DNA from: Pichia kudriavzevii
Lineage: Eukaryota; Ascomycota; Pichiomycetes; Pichiales; Pichiaceae
Direction: 5' to 3'
Length of the DNA: 64,000 bases
NCBI RefSeq assembly: GCF_003054445.1
Contig: NC_042506.1
Span: forward strand, 937,501 to 1,001,500
Shown: positions 28,407 to 38,622 of the stretch, piece after piece
Numbering within the stretch: position 1 is the first letter of the stretch
Layout: each line of letters opens with the position of its first letter
Notes under the pieces: model-generated
Told to the model about the DNA's origin: nothing
Databases searched by the model: none
The model's input: only the letters and a program-made list of their open reading frames with translations
Translations under genes and position numbers: made by a program

Positions 28407-30318
28407 ATGTCTCTATTAAACTGTGCCAACGCGTTATCATATTTGAACGAATACAAGCAAAAAGATGGTTTGTCAGTTTCCGAATTGATGGATTCTAGAA
28501 ACAACGGTGGTTTAACTTATAATGATTTCCTTATTTTGCCAGGTAAAATTGATTTCCCAGCTTCCGTCGTCTCCTTAGAATCCAAATTGACCAAGAAGAT
28601 CACTTTGAAGGCACCATTTGTTTCTTCTCCAATGGATACCGTTACTGAATCAGCAATGGCCATTCATATGGCTTTGTTGGGTGGTATTGGTATCATTCAT
28701 CACAACTGTACCCCGGAAGAACAAGCTGCTATGGTTAAGAAGGTGAAGAAGTACGAAAACGGTTTCATTAACGATCCATTTGTCATTTCTCCATCAACAA
28801 CTGTTGGTGAAGTGAAGAAGATGGGTGAAACATATGGTTTCACCTCTTTCCCAGTGACTGGTATGTATTAGATATTAAAAATCCCAATTGCTTAAAATTG
28901 ATTGCAATTTTGTTTTATCATGAGTTATCAACAAGTTTAATTTTTCTTTATTTTCTTTCCTTCTTTTAGTCCAATGTTTTTGATACTTTCAAAATGATGA
29001 TCAACAAAATTATTAACTTTCGTTCTACCGATTGCGATCAAACGATCTTGTGGAGAACGTTTTTTTTACTGATTTTTTGAATACAATTACATGTTGGTGT
29101 TGATAACTATTGATAATGTTGTCAATGTTGTATTTGCAATAACAATTGTTCCAAACAAATTACTAACTTCATTTTTTGTTTTATTTCCTCTCTTTTCCTT
29201 TAGAAACTGGTAAAGTTGGTGGTAAATTAATTGGTATTGTTACCTCAAGGGATATCCAATTCCACGAAAATGCATCATCTCTTGTCTCTGAGGTCATGAC
29301 CAAGGATTTGGTCACCGCAAAGAAGGGTGTTTCTCTTTCCGAAGGTAACGAAATCTTGAGATCATCCAAGAAGGGTAAGCTTCCAATTGTTGATGTTGAA
29401 GGTAATTTGGTTTCTTTGTTGTCCAGAACTGACTTACAAAAGAATCAAGATTACCCTAACGCTTCTAAGTCGGCAACCACTAAACAGTTATTATGTGGTG
29501 CTGCTATTGGTACTATTGAATCTGATAGAGAAAGATTAAGATTATTAGTCGAAGCAGGTTTAGATGTTGTTGTCTTAGATTCTTCTCAGGGTAACTCTGT
29601 TTTCCAATTGAACATGATCAAGTGGATCAAGGAGACATTCCCTGAGTTGGAAGTTATTGCAGGTAATGTTGTTACTAGAGAACAAGCAGCTTCATTGATT
29701 GCAGCTGGTGCGGATGGTTTAAGAATCGGTATGGGTTCTGGTTCTATCTGTATCACTCAAGAGGTCATGGCATGTGGTAGACCGCAAGGTACTGCTGTCT
29801 ATAACGTCACTGAATTTGCAAACAAGTTTGGTGTCCCATGTATTGCAGATGGTGGTGTCCAAAACATTGGTCATATCACTAAGGCCATTGCACTAGGTGC
29901 TTCTTGTGTTATGATGGGTGGTATGTTGGCTGGTACCACCGAATCTCCTGGTGATTATTTCTTCAGAGATGGTAAGAGATTAAAGACTTATAGAGGTATG
30001 GGTTCTATCGATGCTATGCAAAAGACTGATACTAATGCAAACGCATCTACTTCAAGATATTTCTCTGAAGGTGATAAAGTTCTAGTTGCACAAGGTGTTT
30101 CTGGTGCTGTTTTAGATAAGGGTTCTATTACTAAGTTCATTCCATACATTTACAATGGTTTACAACACTCTTGTCAAGATATTGGTGTTAGATCTGTTAA
30201 GGAGTTAACTGAAAAGGTTAACTCTGGTGATGTTAGATTTGAGCTAAGAACTCCTTCCGCCCAATTCGAAGGTGGTGTTCACAACTTACATTCTTATGAA
30301 AAGAAACTGCACAACTAG
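28407..30318 (+). CDS. IMD: Inosine-5'-monophosphate dehydrogenase (spliced, two exons)
   Basis: Catalyses IMP to XMP with NAD, the rate-limiting step of GTP synthesis. Two exons, 28407-28860 and 29204-30318, give 522 residues (S. cerevisiae Imd proteins 523-524). The (beta/alpha)8 barrel is interrupted by a CBS pair at about 115-235. D277 in LDSSQGN, the [12 protein letters not shown] loop with catalytic Cys334, the flap and the ending SYEKKLHN are all conserved. The codon for the leucine in KKLHN is CTG, evidence for the standard code. Codon use is strongly biased (GGT, TCT, AAG), meaning high expression. In S. cerevisiae, mycophenolate resistance of Imd2 is linked to Ser253 where its sisters have Ala; the nearby residues here (251-252) are Ala-Ala, so sensitivity would be expected. 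S. cerevisiae has several IMD paralogues, so no number is assigned. Confidence 0.97.
28861..29203 (+). other. Spliceosomal intron in the IMP dehydrogenase gene
   Basis: 343 nt. It starts with GTATGT (28861-28866), has a perfect branch-point TACTAAC at 29161-29167 and ends TTTAG at 29203, after a pyrimidine-rich run; branch point to acceptor is about 35 nt. It is in phase 1, and joining restores FPVT-E-TGK as in other yeast IMP dehydrogenases. S. cerevisiae IMD4 also carries an intron. This is the only convincing intron in the window. Confidence 0.96.
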
Positions 30319-30646
30319 ATTCGATATCCGCTAGAAATGTGTTTATAATTTTGTATCAAGTGTTTAATAGTTGAGTTAATTTTTTTTTACTGTAATATTT
30401 TAACCACATACTCCTGGAAGAAAATTTATTGTGGAGTTACAGCTAGTACCCTGCAATTTGAATAGACACATTCAATTTGTACCTTTGTTTTCATTGACTT
30501 TGTCCGTGTAGAGGGTTCTGTATGATGATCCATGCGATACCTTTATCTTGTTTCATGGTCATAGAAGTAATAATGGAACAATTAGAATTGGAGTTAGTTA
30601 TTTATATAGGAAGATATAGATTATGAGTAAACAAAAACTATTTTAT
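30319..30646. other. Convergent IMP dehydrogenase / RPS1 3' region
   Basis: 328 bp between the two stop codons, AT-rich, holding the 3' ends of both highly expressed genes. No open frame, tRNA or strong hairpin identified. Confidence 0.35.
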
Positions 30647-31417
30647 TTAAACAGTTTCTAAGATAACATCCTTGAAACCAGAGGAAACCTTCTTACCCTT
30701 AGAGTCAACAGAAGATTCACCGTGTAAGGATAATAAGTTACCTAAGTCGAATTTTGGTTGCTTTAATAACTTGACCTTTCTGATATGAACATTTTGTAAT
30801 GGAAGAATAGCTTGAGTTGCCTTTTCGATTTCGTTACCAATAGCTTCTGGGATCAACTTACCAGTTAATTGAGCTAAGGTGGAGTTGGAAACTTCCTTGG
30901 TCATGATTTCAATCATCTTCTTTCTAACTTCTCTTAATTTGGAAGATTGAGCGTAAGTGTTTCTCTTGACTTGGTTAGCTTGTCTCTTGGTGAAAGCAAT
31001 AGCGAAAACTCTTAAAACGTAATCATCAGCAGTCTTAACAGTAACGTTAGCTTCGACAAGGGATTGCCACTTTCTGACTAAAGACTTTAACTTGTCAGTG
31101 GTGAAATCCATACCGTGGAAGTTGGTCAATAAGTTTTTACCTTGGACTTCGTCGACTCTCAACTTGATCTTCTTGTGTGCGTGATCTTCAGAACCTTGCA
31201 AATCAGCTAAGTTGAATTCGAAAACTCTACCCTTTAAACCGTCAACTGCATTCTTTAAACCAGTGGACTTGTTGATTAAAGTCTTACCTGCATCTCTGTG
31301 TTCAAAAGTGGTTGGTGCCTTGATATCGTACCATTCCTTTCTGGTGAATGGGTCAACGACCTTCTTCTTAAGACCCTTCTTACCTTTGGATAATCTCTTG
31401 TTCTTACCGATTGCCAT
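30647..31417 (-). CDS. RPS1: 40S ribosomal protein eS1 (Rps1)
   Basis: Component of the small ribosomal subunit platform near the mRNA exit. The 256-residue product (S. cerevisiae Rps1A/B 255) is nearly collinear with it: [23 protein letters not shown] at the start, [24 protein letters not shown] in the centre, [11 protein letters not shown] and [10 protein letters not shown] at the end. Start at 31417 is chosen to match the family; an in-frame ATG seven codons upstream (31438) adds residues not found in the family. Codon bias is extreme. Order RPS1, TEM1, ORC1 and orientation equal S. cerevisiae YML063W-YML064C-YML065W. Confidence 0.97.
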   Translation of the reverse strand: MAIGKNKRLSKGKKGLKKKVVDPFTRKEWYDIKAPTTFEHRDAGKTLINKSTGLKNAVDGLKGRVFEFNLADLQGSEDHAHKKIKLRVDEVQGKNLLTNFHGMDFTTDKLKSLVRKWQSLVEANVTVKTADDYVLRVFAIAFTKRQANQVKRNTYAQSSKLREVRKKMIEIMTKEVSNSTLAQLTGKLIPEAIGNEIEKATQAILPLQNVHIRKVKLLKQPKFDLGNLLSLHGESSVDSKGKKVSSGFKDVILETV

Positions 31418-32108
31418 GACGAGTTCTGGTGATGCCAATACAACAATTTCAATAAGAATTATAGGAGAAAAAGTTAAGCAGAACTGAAAAGAAAAATCCT
31501 TGAAAAAACACTACACTTTCTCACAGTAATTCCAACTTTGGGGGGAATATTGTGGATTCACATTCTACAATGATTCTCCCCCCCTCCGAGGAAAGAACTC
31601 ACCAGAAAGGGGGGACACCACCCTCGTCCCCCTACGACAATCCCAGAGGGACTGTAACCGTCGAATCCGTCGACGCCCTGCACTTCCTGGGCGGTTTCCA
31701 GCGAATCCCCAGTGGACGACCACGGGGGTTCTGGGGCAAAGCTGGTCCAGCGGGGTGCGGGCAAGGGGGGAGAAAAATTAACAAAAAGGTGCGACTATTT
31801 CACCGTGACTGCGAAAAATGATATAGACACCCGCGCACCACCATACATACGCATTTGCCAGCAACATTGGCATTAGACATAATATGACATGCCAAAAGTA
31901 ACACTGCAGAAGATCACATGACACGATCTGTTTTTTTTTTCTTTTTTCTTTTTTTGGGAAATAACAGAGTTCGTGTTTGTTGACATTTCTGGTGGCTGGT
32001 TATATATAATAGTAGATTACGGATATTGAAGAGAAGAAGGCTGATTTCGGGGTTCTGATCTCTGAGCACTCGATTTTAAGAGGTAGCTTTCACCTCAACA
32101 TTACTACT
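31418..32108. promoter_or_regulatory. Divergent RPS1/TEM1 intergenic region with GC-rich island
   Basis: 691 bp. Its middle (about 31555-31785) is conspicuously GC-rich with G and C runs, unlike the AT-rich flanks. Short frames exist on both strands there but have no family resemblance and no codon bias. A T/C tract lies at 31930-31955. A Rap1-like site is listed separately. No tRNA-like B box found. Confidence 0.4.
31827..31839 (+). promoter_or_regulatory. Rap1-like site in the RPS1/TEM1 interval
   Basis: ACACCCGCGCACC differs at one position from the S. cerevisiae Rap1 consensus ACACCCRYACAYM. It lies about 410 bp upstream of RPS1. Many non-Saccharomyces yeasts drive ribosomal-protein genes with Tbf1 or other factors instead, so this is tentative. 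Confidence 0.3.
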
Positions 32109-32711
32109 ATGGATACTTATAACCAAGAGAAAAATACTGTTACTTTGAAAGTAGGGCTTATTGGAGATGCCCAAGTAGGTAAAACTTCACTCATGGTGAA
32201 GTATGTCGAAAACTGCTTTGACGAGATCTACACACAGACACTAGGTGTTAATTTTATGGAACGTACAATCAATATCAAAAATACCGAAATCACTTTTTCG
32301 ATATGGGATTTGGGTGGTGAGTCGGAATTTACAAATATGTTGCCATTGGTTGCAACTGATGCCATTGCCATTTTGTTTATGTTTGATCTTACGAAAAAAT
32401 CTACGCTAACTTCCATCAAGGACTGGTACAGGCAAGCAAGAGGTTTCAATAGAACTGCAATTCCCTTTTTGGTGGGAACAAAATATGACATGTTTGTAGA
32501 GCTGCCTGAACATGAACAAGAAGAAATCACCAGACAAGCAAAGAAATATGCCCATGCAATGAATGCACCGCTGATATTCTCATCGACTAGCGCATCGATC
32601 AATATTCAAAAGATATTCAAGATTGTAATTAGCAAAGCTTTCGATTTAAGGGTGAAAATACCAGAAATTACACACATCGGAGAACCTATTTTGTTATACC
32701 AAGATGTGTGA
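32109..32711 (+). CDS. TEM1: Mitotic exit network GTPase Tem1 (Spg1)
   Basis: Small GTPase at the spindle pole body that triggers mitotic exit through Cdc15; its inhibitory GAP is Bfa1-Bub2. The 200-residue protein (S. cerevisiae 245) has P-loop GDAQVGKT at 19-26, the Tem1/Spg1-type switch II WDLGG at 66-70, and the G4 motif GTKYD near 122-126. It has no C-terminal cysteine for prenylation, as expected for this family. Unusually, residue 71, where Ras has Gln61 and S. cerevisiae Tem1 has Gln, is Glu (GAG), giving WDLGGESEF. Divergent from RPS1 and convergent with ORC1, exactly as in S. cerevisiae. Confidence 0.93.
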   Translation: MDTYNQEKNTVTLKVGLIGDAQVGKTSLMVKYVENCFDEIYTQTLGVNFMERTINIKNTEITFSIWDLGGESEFTNMLPLVATDAIAILFMFDLTKKSTLTSIKDWYRQARGFNRTAIPFLVGTKYDMFVELPEHEQEEITRQAKKYAHAMNAPLIFSSTSASINIQKIFKIVISKAFDLRVKIPEITHIGEPILLYQDV

Positions 32712-32752
32712 TTATAGTTCCACAGTTTTGTTTTTTCTTGTTCACTAAATAG

Positions 32753-35053
32753 TTAGATGAATGTGATTATTTCTTGAATCATAGGATCCCTCTTCAAAAT
32801 AGAAAGGATTTCATCGTCACTGATATTTAGACGCACCAACCGATCTCTTTCAATTCTCAACGACTGCATGATAAGTATGCCATTTTCTTCTAAATCTTTT
32901 AGAATGAACAAACTGGCATTGATAACCGACCCCATCATTCGATTCTTACCACTACCAAAAAGAATATCAAGAAGGCCTAAATCTTCACCTTTTAGAGATT
33001 TCTTCAACTCACTGAACAATAAAACTTGTGCTTGGTTACTCAATTCATCATAGATCTCACCAAGTCGGATTTCAGCTATACCCAGTCTCTTCTTTCTCAA
33101 CATAATACACAGGAGAACCAATTTACTCAAAAAAGGTAATGAATTGAGATATCCAACAACAGGGGAACTTGAGGTCTCATTGACTGCCTTCATTATATGC
33201 ATAATCGTTACTGTATATTTACCATCTAAATTTTCCCGTTCACATTTCGATTTGTTCATATATTCATTTTGTGCAATTTCAACAGCTCTAATACAAATCA
33301 TCAACGATCTTCTGGCATCACCACTAACAGATGCCACTTTTCTTGATGCAAATTCAATCGCATCCTTGGCAATTATCAAGTTCTCATTATCTTTACTTAG
33401 TTGTTCTAGTCTATGTTTAATAATTTCACTTAGTTGATTGTAAGAGTAACTTGTAAATTGTATTCTCGATAAACCTAATCTGGAGGATATTTTGTTAGTC
33501 AATAGTCTTTCAGGTAAATCCATCGTGTTGGCAACGGCTACAACAATCAGTTTAGAGTTTGGATATGTAGGCCAGTTAAAGAAATTGTACATAACGGCCT
33601 GGTTTTTTGTTACAATTTGATCGAGTTCATCTAGCAGAACAACCAATGGTAATTTACTAGAGCCTTTAAGAACTTCCTCATCTTCGGAATCTGCTTCAAA
33701 ATGTCTTTGTAGAAAGTTCAATGAATTATTTGTGGATGTCTTCATGCCGGACAGTTTGGTCCACAAGTGGTCATATGCTTGCTGCGGCTTTATCAATTTT
33801 AAACCATTTATTTCTAGAAAGTTGAACATTTTATGTCCATTACTTTCAATTGCCATTTTAGCACTTAGTTGTTTGATGACTTCTCGGATAGTCGCTGTTT
33901 TACCAACACCGGGTGTACCACTCACGTAAATACAGCATCCTTTCTGCGATAAGATGGAACTCTTCAATCCACGATATATTTGCTCGAATTCCCTCTCTCT
34001 ACATGGTAAAAATTTAAGTTTTGTGCCAGTACCTAATATCTTCTTGGCCTTTACTAGCATTTGTGTTGTTGAATACTCTCCGTCTAAAAAATCTGCAGTT
34101 TCCGGTTCTACAATGGGGAGTTTCGGATGTGTCAGTTTGGCACTTTTGATGGGAGATAATCTAGGCCTACCTCTTTTACGTTTTACCGGCTTGAAGTCCT
34201 CGATCACATCTTCTATTTCGTCCTCACTGGTTGGCATATGTCCATTCTGGTCGGCATTGATACTATAAAGAATATCATCGTCATCAACATCAACATCATC
34301 ATCATCATATTTAGTATCAACTTTAACCGCTTTTATCTCTTTTATTTCAAGATCACTGTTGTCACTAGAATCACTTATATGTTTTTTTTTCTTTATTGCC
34401 TTTCCTTTTGTAGGTGTAGACGGCGCTGAGACTCGTCTAGTTGTCATTGTCTTCTTAACAGGACTTTTGGATTTCATAGTTAGCATTTTGACACTATCAT
34501 AAAATTCATCCTTGTTTTCTTTGAAAGAGTCCATCATCGTGTCCCAATCAACCACGTCTGTAAAATAAGTTGATGTCTCATCAGTGAATCGTCGACAGGT
34601 AAAGACATCTGTTTCCGGCTCTTCTGAAGTGCCTTGTAACTTGTGAAAGGTGTGTATACTGACGACCTGTACTTTTCGAATAATTTGTGATAGTTTAATA
34701 GGATCTAGAAAAGGCGAGAGAAAAACATCAACATTGGTGTATTTCTCGTTGTTAGGTAAGAGTGGCAATATACTATCAAGGTTGCTAGTGTATTTAACCA
34801 TCCATAGGATGTTCACAGCCAAGAAACGATCAATTCCAAAGTTTATATCTTTAATAAATCCTATTCCATTTACCTTATAATTACTTTCTGAATCTAAAAT
34901 AAACGAGATACAGTCTCCTTCAACGATTGTCAAATTATCAGATTTTCGACATAGCTTTATCCCTGAAGCTTTTGTTCTTCTTGCATGCCTCATTCCTGTT
35001 TTCCCCTCAAGAACAATGTCCCATCCTTCCATGTCTTTTCTCGTCTTGGCCAT
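32753..35053 (-). CDS. ORC1: Origin recognition complex subunit 1
   Basis: Largest ORC subunit; ATP-dependent origin binding and Mcm2-7 loading. The 766-residue protein (S. cerevisiae 914) starts MAKTRKDMEGWDIV, like S. cerevisiae MAKTLKDLQGWEI, followed by a BAH domain (about 1-190), an acidic and basic low-complexity linker (about 215-310) with RKRGRPRLSP (an AT-hook-like RGRP at about 300), and the AAA+ module: Walker A GTPGVGKTA, Walker B VVLLDELDQI, sensor regions and a C-terminal winged helix. Start is 35053; the frame extends two codons further only through a non-ATG codon. No Sir3 paralogue is present, so silencing by an Orc1 BAH domain, if any, would rest on this gene. Confidence 0.95.
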   Translation of the reverse strand: MAKTRKDMEGWDIVLEGKTGMRHARRTKASGIKLCRKSDNLTIVEGDCISFILDSESNYKVNGIGFIKDINFGIDRFLAVNILWMVKYTSNLDSILPLLPNNEKYTNVDVFLSPFLDPIKLSQIIRKVQVVSIHTFHKLQGTSEEPETDVFTCRRFTDETSTYFTDVVDWDTMMDSFKENKDEFYDSVKMLTMKSKSPVKKTMTTRRVSAPSTPTKGKAIKKKKHISDSSDNSDLEIKEIKAVKVDTKYDDDDVDVDDDDILYSINADQNGHMPTSEDEIEDVIEDFKPVKRKRGRPRLSPIKSAKLTHPKLPIVEPETADFLDGEYSTTQMLVKAKKILGTGTKLKFLPCREREFEQIYRGLKSSILSQKGCCIYVSGTPGVGKTATIREVIKQLSAKMAIESNGHKMFNFLEINGLKLIKPQQAYDHLWTKLSGMKTSTNNSLNFLQRHFEADSEDEEVLKGSSKLPLVVLLDELDQIVTKNQAVMYNFFNWPTYPNSKLIVVAVANTMDLPERLLTNKISSRLGLSRIQFTSYSYNQLSEIIKHRLEQLSKDNENLIIAKDAIEFASRKVASVSGDARRSLMICIRAVEIAQNEYMNKSKCERENLDGKYTVTIMHIMKAVNETSSSPVVGYLNSLPFLSKLVLLCIMLRKKRLGIAEIRLGEIYDELSNQAQVLLFSELKKSLKGEDLGLLDILFGSGKNRMMGSVINASLFILKDLEENGILIMQSLRIERDRLVRLNISDDEILSILKRDPMIQEIITFI

Positions 35054-35421
35054 TTTCAATTATATTACCAACAAATGGGTTTTTTTTATCAGCTTCTATC
35101 AGTCAATTATCAGTGTATACTCAGTGCAATGAGCAGGTGCACGTACATGGATCTGATCCTGTGCCTGTGCAATTGTATGTTCATCGCAGAAAAAAAAAAA
35201 AAGAAAACATCATAATACGCGTCAAATCCACCTCAATTAATGTAGACATTTTGGGCCAGGGGTGATGCAGACTTTTTTCCCAATAGGCTGTAAGGCCGGA
35301 ATCAGATACGGTTATGACCTTTTCAAAAGTAGTATCTTTTTTTTGTGTTTTTGTTGAGGTTTCTACTGTCAAATAACAGAACCATTGAAGAGCGCATAGA
35401 CCTAGCAGGGCAGATTCATAG

Positions 35422-36822
35422 ATGTTGTGGAGCAACATCAGATACTACTCACAATTCCCATTTGTGAATCTCTCCAGGCGTGCTAAATTTATCTTTGCTT
35501 TAAGACAAACTACATTGCTTGTTTGTCTCCTGCTGGGTATTGCATTACTTATCCATAACGCATTGAGATTGCCATACCTTATTCTGAACTTCAAGCATAG
35601 TGACTTGGCGAGTGGTTTATATGATGCCATCAAAACAAGTTCAAACAGGCAGCCAAATTTGATGATGGCATCTGAGATCAAGCTCTTGGCTAGCTACATC
35701 TCGTCGGAAATCCAAGGAACACCCGAAAAAATTGAGGCAAATATCTTTGGATGGTGTTCTATCAATTACAATTCTGTCTATGACGTTCCTGACATGGATC
35801 AAGACATTACTTCTGCATGGGTCGAATCATTCAATGAAGAAGGAACCAATAACATCACGGTTGTATGTTCGTCGAATGGGGGAAACGATATCTTCGATTT
35901 CAGGGGCCAATTATCCCAAGTAGGGCTTAACAGTATCTTGTCGTATGCCTATAGTGCAAGTTTCCGTACTGATGACCAATTATCTACCAACACCAACTCA
36001 TATATTCCCGATGAGAGGTATGTAAACTTGATGAAGCAAAGAGATTCATACGTTCATAGATACCGCTCTTTCATAATAGCCACAGCGGTGCTTCAAATGT
36101 TGCTATTTTTTTACACTTTTTTCTACTATTCACTTAGAGGTAACAACATGGACGATGAAAAAATACATTGGGTACCGAAAAATATAGCAGCTGTGTCTGC
36201 TGCGATCATATATTTATTAACAATTTTATCATTTGCTATAATAATATCAATCATGTTGTTTACTAAGAAAGATGTTCAGAATGAATTGTCGAGTTTTGGT
36301 ATCTATGTTAATTATGGCAGCAAAGCAGTTGGACTGTTGATAACTTGGCTAGTTCTTACCACTCTATTCTTTTTACTCTGGTCTGGTCCTGTTTGGTGTA
36401 ACAGGTCGGTTCGTAGAAAGGAGATAAGCAATCAAAGTCTAGTGGGAACCACCGAAGGCGAGAGTAGCAACCATGAGCACAGAAACCTTGATGACTTACA
36501 ATTAACCGATGATGAATATGACGATCTTTATTCTACAAGCATATATGCAAATCCTTTTATAGGTGAATTGGACGTTGGTTTCAAGACAGACATCCCAGAT
36601 TGGAAGTATAGGTCATCTGATTCGGAGGATACCAATATGGAAGAAGCAAAGGTAGATCAAAACGAAAATCCGTTTTCTGAAGAAATAGACGTTCCACTCA
36701 ATCATTCTTCTAGAAGACGTGGCTTCAAGAAACCACCACCACCACAACTACCGTCTTCATCCGAAACCATGATCGATCTGATCCCCATGTCACCTATACT
36801 TCACCAAGAGAAGAATAACTGA
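35422..36822 (+). CDS. Claudin-like (Sur7/PalI-type) membrane protein, ECM7/SMA2 position
   Basis: Four-helix membrane protein of 466 residues: helix 1 at about 30-55, a long extracellular loop (56-214) with GWCSINYN at 110-117 and a second Cys at 149, helices 2-4 at about 216-238, 254-280 and 302-325, and a 135-residue acidic cytosolic tail with a KKPPPPQLP motif. The topology and the W-C...C loop resemble the claudin/Sur7 superfamily. It is divergent from ORC1. In S. cerevisiae the genes in the same place are SMA2 (beside ORC1) and ECM7 (beside SIR3), both multi-spanning. Ecm7 promotes high-affinity calcium uptake with Cch1-Mid1; Sma2 acts in prospore membrane formation. Length fits Ecm7 (448) better than Sma2 (369). 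A single ancestral gene for both is my inference. Confidence 0.65.
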   Translation: MLWSNIRYYSQFPFVNLSRRAKFIFALRQTTLLVCLLLGIALLIHNALRLPYLILNFKHSDLASGLYDAIKTSSNRQPNLMMASEIKLLASYISSEIQGTPEKIEANIFGWCSINYNSVYDVPDMDQDITSAWVESFNEEGTNNITVVCSSNGGNDIFDFRGQLSQVGLNSILSYAYSASFRTDDQLSTNTNSYIPDERYVNLMKQRDSYVHRYRSFIIATAVLQMLLFFYTFFYYSLRGNNMDDEKIHWVPKNIAAVSAAIIYLLTILSFAIIISIMLFTKKDVQNELSSFGIYVNYGSKAVGLLITWLVLTTLFFLLWSGPVWCNRSVRRKEISNQSLVGTTEGESSNHEHRNLDDLQLTDDEYDDLYSTSIYANPFIGELDVGFKTDIPDWKYRSSDSEDTNMEEAKVDQNENPFSEEIDVPLNHSSRRRGFKKPPPPQLPSSSETMIDLIPMSPILHQEKNN

Positions 36823-36922
36823 AGAGTGAAACTACATGTGCAATTCTAAAGATTGATCCCTGATTTTTGTTTAAGGAAACGCGTATCGAGGCAACAAGAT
36901 GAAACAAGCTGAGCCCTGAAAA

Positions 36923-38505
36923 TTGTTGAATCCATTTCAATGTGTTGACATTTCTCTCCTGATGAATCAAACTAAACAAGCTTTGCTAAAGTTGCATTTT
37001 CCAAGCACTTTTATTTCTAACAGTAGTACAGAGAAGGATCAAGTGTTCTTTGAAAAACCAGATTCTGGCTATTACACGAATGACTCTTGCTATAAACATG
37101 GTAACTAACGGACAAATAGATGTTCATTCAATTGATGGGTCGAGTGCTCAATATGAAACATACGACCACGTGTACTATGAAAATCTCATTTTGGATCTAC
37201 GGCTAGGTTCACACATGCATATACAATCAGACCATTAAAGTGTCACGGAGTTGTCAGATTTTAATTACATCAATTTGAAAAACAATTCTTCAAGCGACAG
37301 GAATTTATTGGAGGGATCTAGTAATGATGTGTTGAGTATTTATAACAAGTTCAAAACTCAAGATCCATCTATCAGAAGTTTAATAGAGGAAAATCCATCT
37401 GGTGTTAAGAAATGTGTTGGCAATGCCCGTACATACGCACTTCAGTTTAAACCAACGGTTCAGAAACATTTTACAGAGAGAAAGAATTAAGTACAGCTAG
37501 GCAAAAATACATCACGAAATCACATCTCATACCGTTAATGTGGTTATCTTCTAATACGTTTTTTTATTTTTATTCCCACTTATTGCAATGATTTTTGGAG
37601 TTATCGTGTGTGTCCAATGGTGGTATCTGTTTACCAAGATTTGAAATTCAAACTCCTGAGCTCACAGGACTAGTGGATACTAATGGTTTGATGTCAAAGA
37701 TATTTGGAATGCAAAAAATTAGTGCCGAGCCCACAAGCGTGGCGGAGTTAACTTTGGCTGAAAGATTAGTAGATTTCCTATCTAAAACGATTTTAAGTAA
37801 CTCTTTTGATAGAGGAAAAATACAGGAAAGTATTGTCAATGTTTTCGACAGCAACGATACAATGATATTCAAATTTAGTGATTACGGGTATTGTAAGAAA
37901 ACATCCACCGAGAAAAAGCTCATCTCAGAGTGCCATGCTATGAGTACCGGTACTGATATACCTAGTGTTATGACTAAAGACATAACATATTCATTAATCT
38001 AAGAAGAAATAACTGGGAATGCAGATTATGCATCGGATTTCTCTGTTAGAAATTACCATGATTTTTTCAAGGAATTGCATTTCATTCAATATGAACGGAA
38101 TCTCTATTTGATGTACGAGGGGTTGAAACAAGTCTTGAAACGGTAAGCTTAATGACATGTGTTTAAATGTTTCTTTTATCTAAAAGGAGGACAACCAGAA
38201 GCTTACCTAGTTATAAAGACTACCTTTTTTATGTCAATTTGAAGAAACAGTTTAAAGAGAGAAACAATCAACTGTATAGGATGAGAACGGGGTTATCCCT
38301 CGTAGCTATTTTAGTAGGTATGAGTACGCTGTTGAAGTTATTCAATATATGCTACACATTAGTTTACGGAGCTCAGATTGCGAATGCAGCACGTAGCCTA
38401 GGTGCTACCTTGCTTAATGGGATAAAGGTGGTGTCTGCAGCTATGACGTTCGAGATGGTCAATGTGATCGTTCATACCGGTATTCTTACCAGCTTAATTC
38501 TATGA
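36923..38505 (+). pseudogene. Decayed membrane-protein gene, or several fragments
   Basis: Open pieces on the + strand lie end to end and look protein-like, but are interrupted. Frame 2 holds 36923-37105; frame 0 holds about 37110-37235 and, after a TAA at 37236, 37239-37487 (ending TAA 37488); frame 2 resumes at about 37479 and runs with stops at 37589, 38000 and 38144; frame 1 holds 38167-38505. Readable segments include a loop with two Cys (FSDYGYCKKTS, then ISECHAM), a charged stretch (FFKELHFIQYERNLYLMYEG) and a final hydrophobic piece (RMRTGLSLVAILVGMSTLL onward). No splice signals (GTATGT, TACTAAC) explain the breaks. It sits directly after the ECM7/SMA2-type gene. The ancestral family was not recognised; a degenerate tandem relative of the upstream gene is possible but not shown. 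Confidence 0.55.
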
Positions 38506-38622
38506 ACTAGAGACAAACCATGGATAATTAGTATTTAACATATAAATTTATAGAGAGTAATATATACCAAGCGGCAAAGCAAAGGCGGTTAATAAGCTAC
38601 GAACCATACATGAACGGGGAAT

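Noticed and set aside
30301-30318. CTG decoded as serine
   Set aside because: The CTG in the conserved K-L-H-N end of IMP dehydrogenase aligns with leucine in S. cerevisiae.
31418-31438. Seven-residue N-terminal extension of RPS1
   Set aside because: Family members begin at MA(I/V)GKNKRLS; the extra ATG is outside the conserved protein.
31552-31821. Overlapping frames in the GC-rich island on both strands
   Set aside because: Explained by GC content lowering stop frequency; no domain or codon bias.
35054-35059. Two-codon extension of ORC1
   Set aside because: The first codon is TTG, not ATG, in a yeast nuclear gene.
36923-38505. A spliced gene explaining the broken tract
   Set aside because: No GTATGT donor or TACTAAC branch point at the breaks; the stops and frame changes are better explained by decay.
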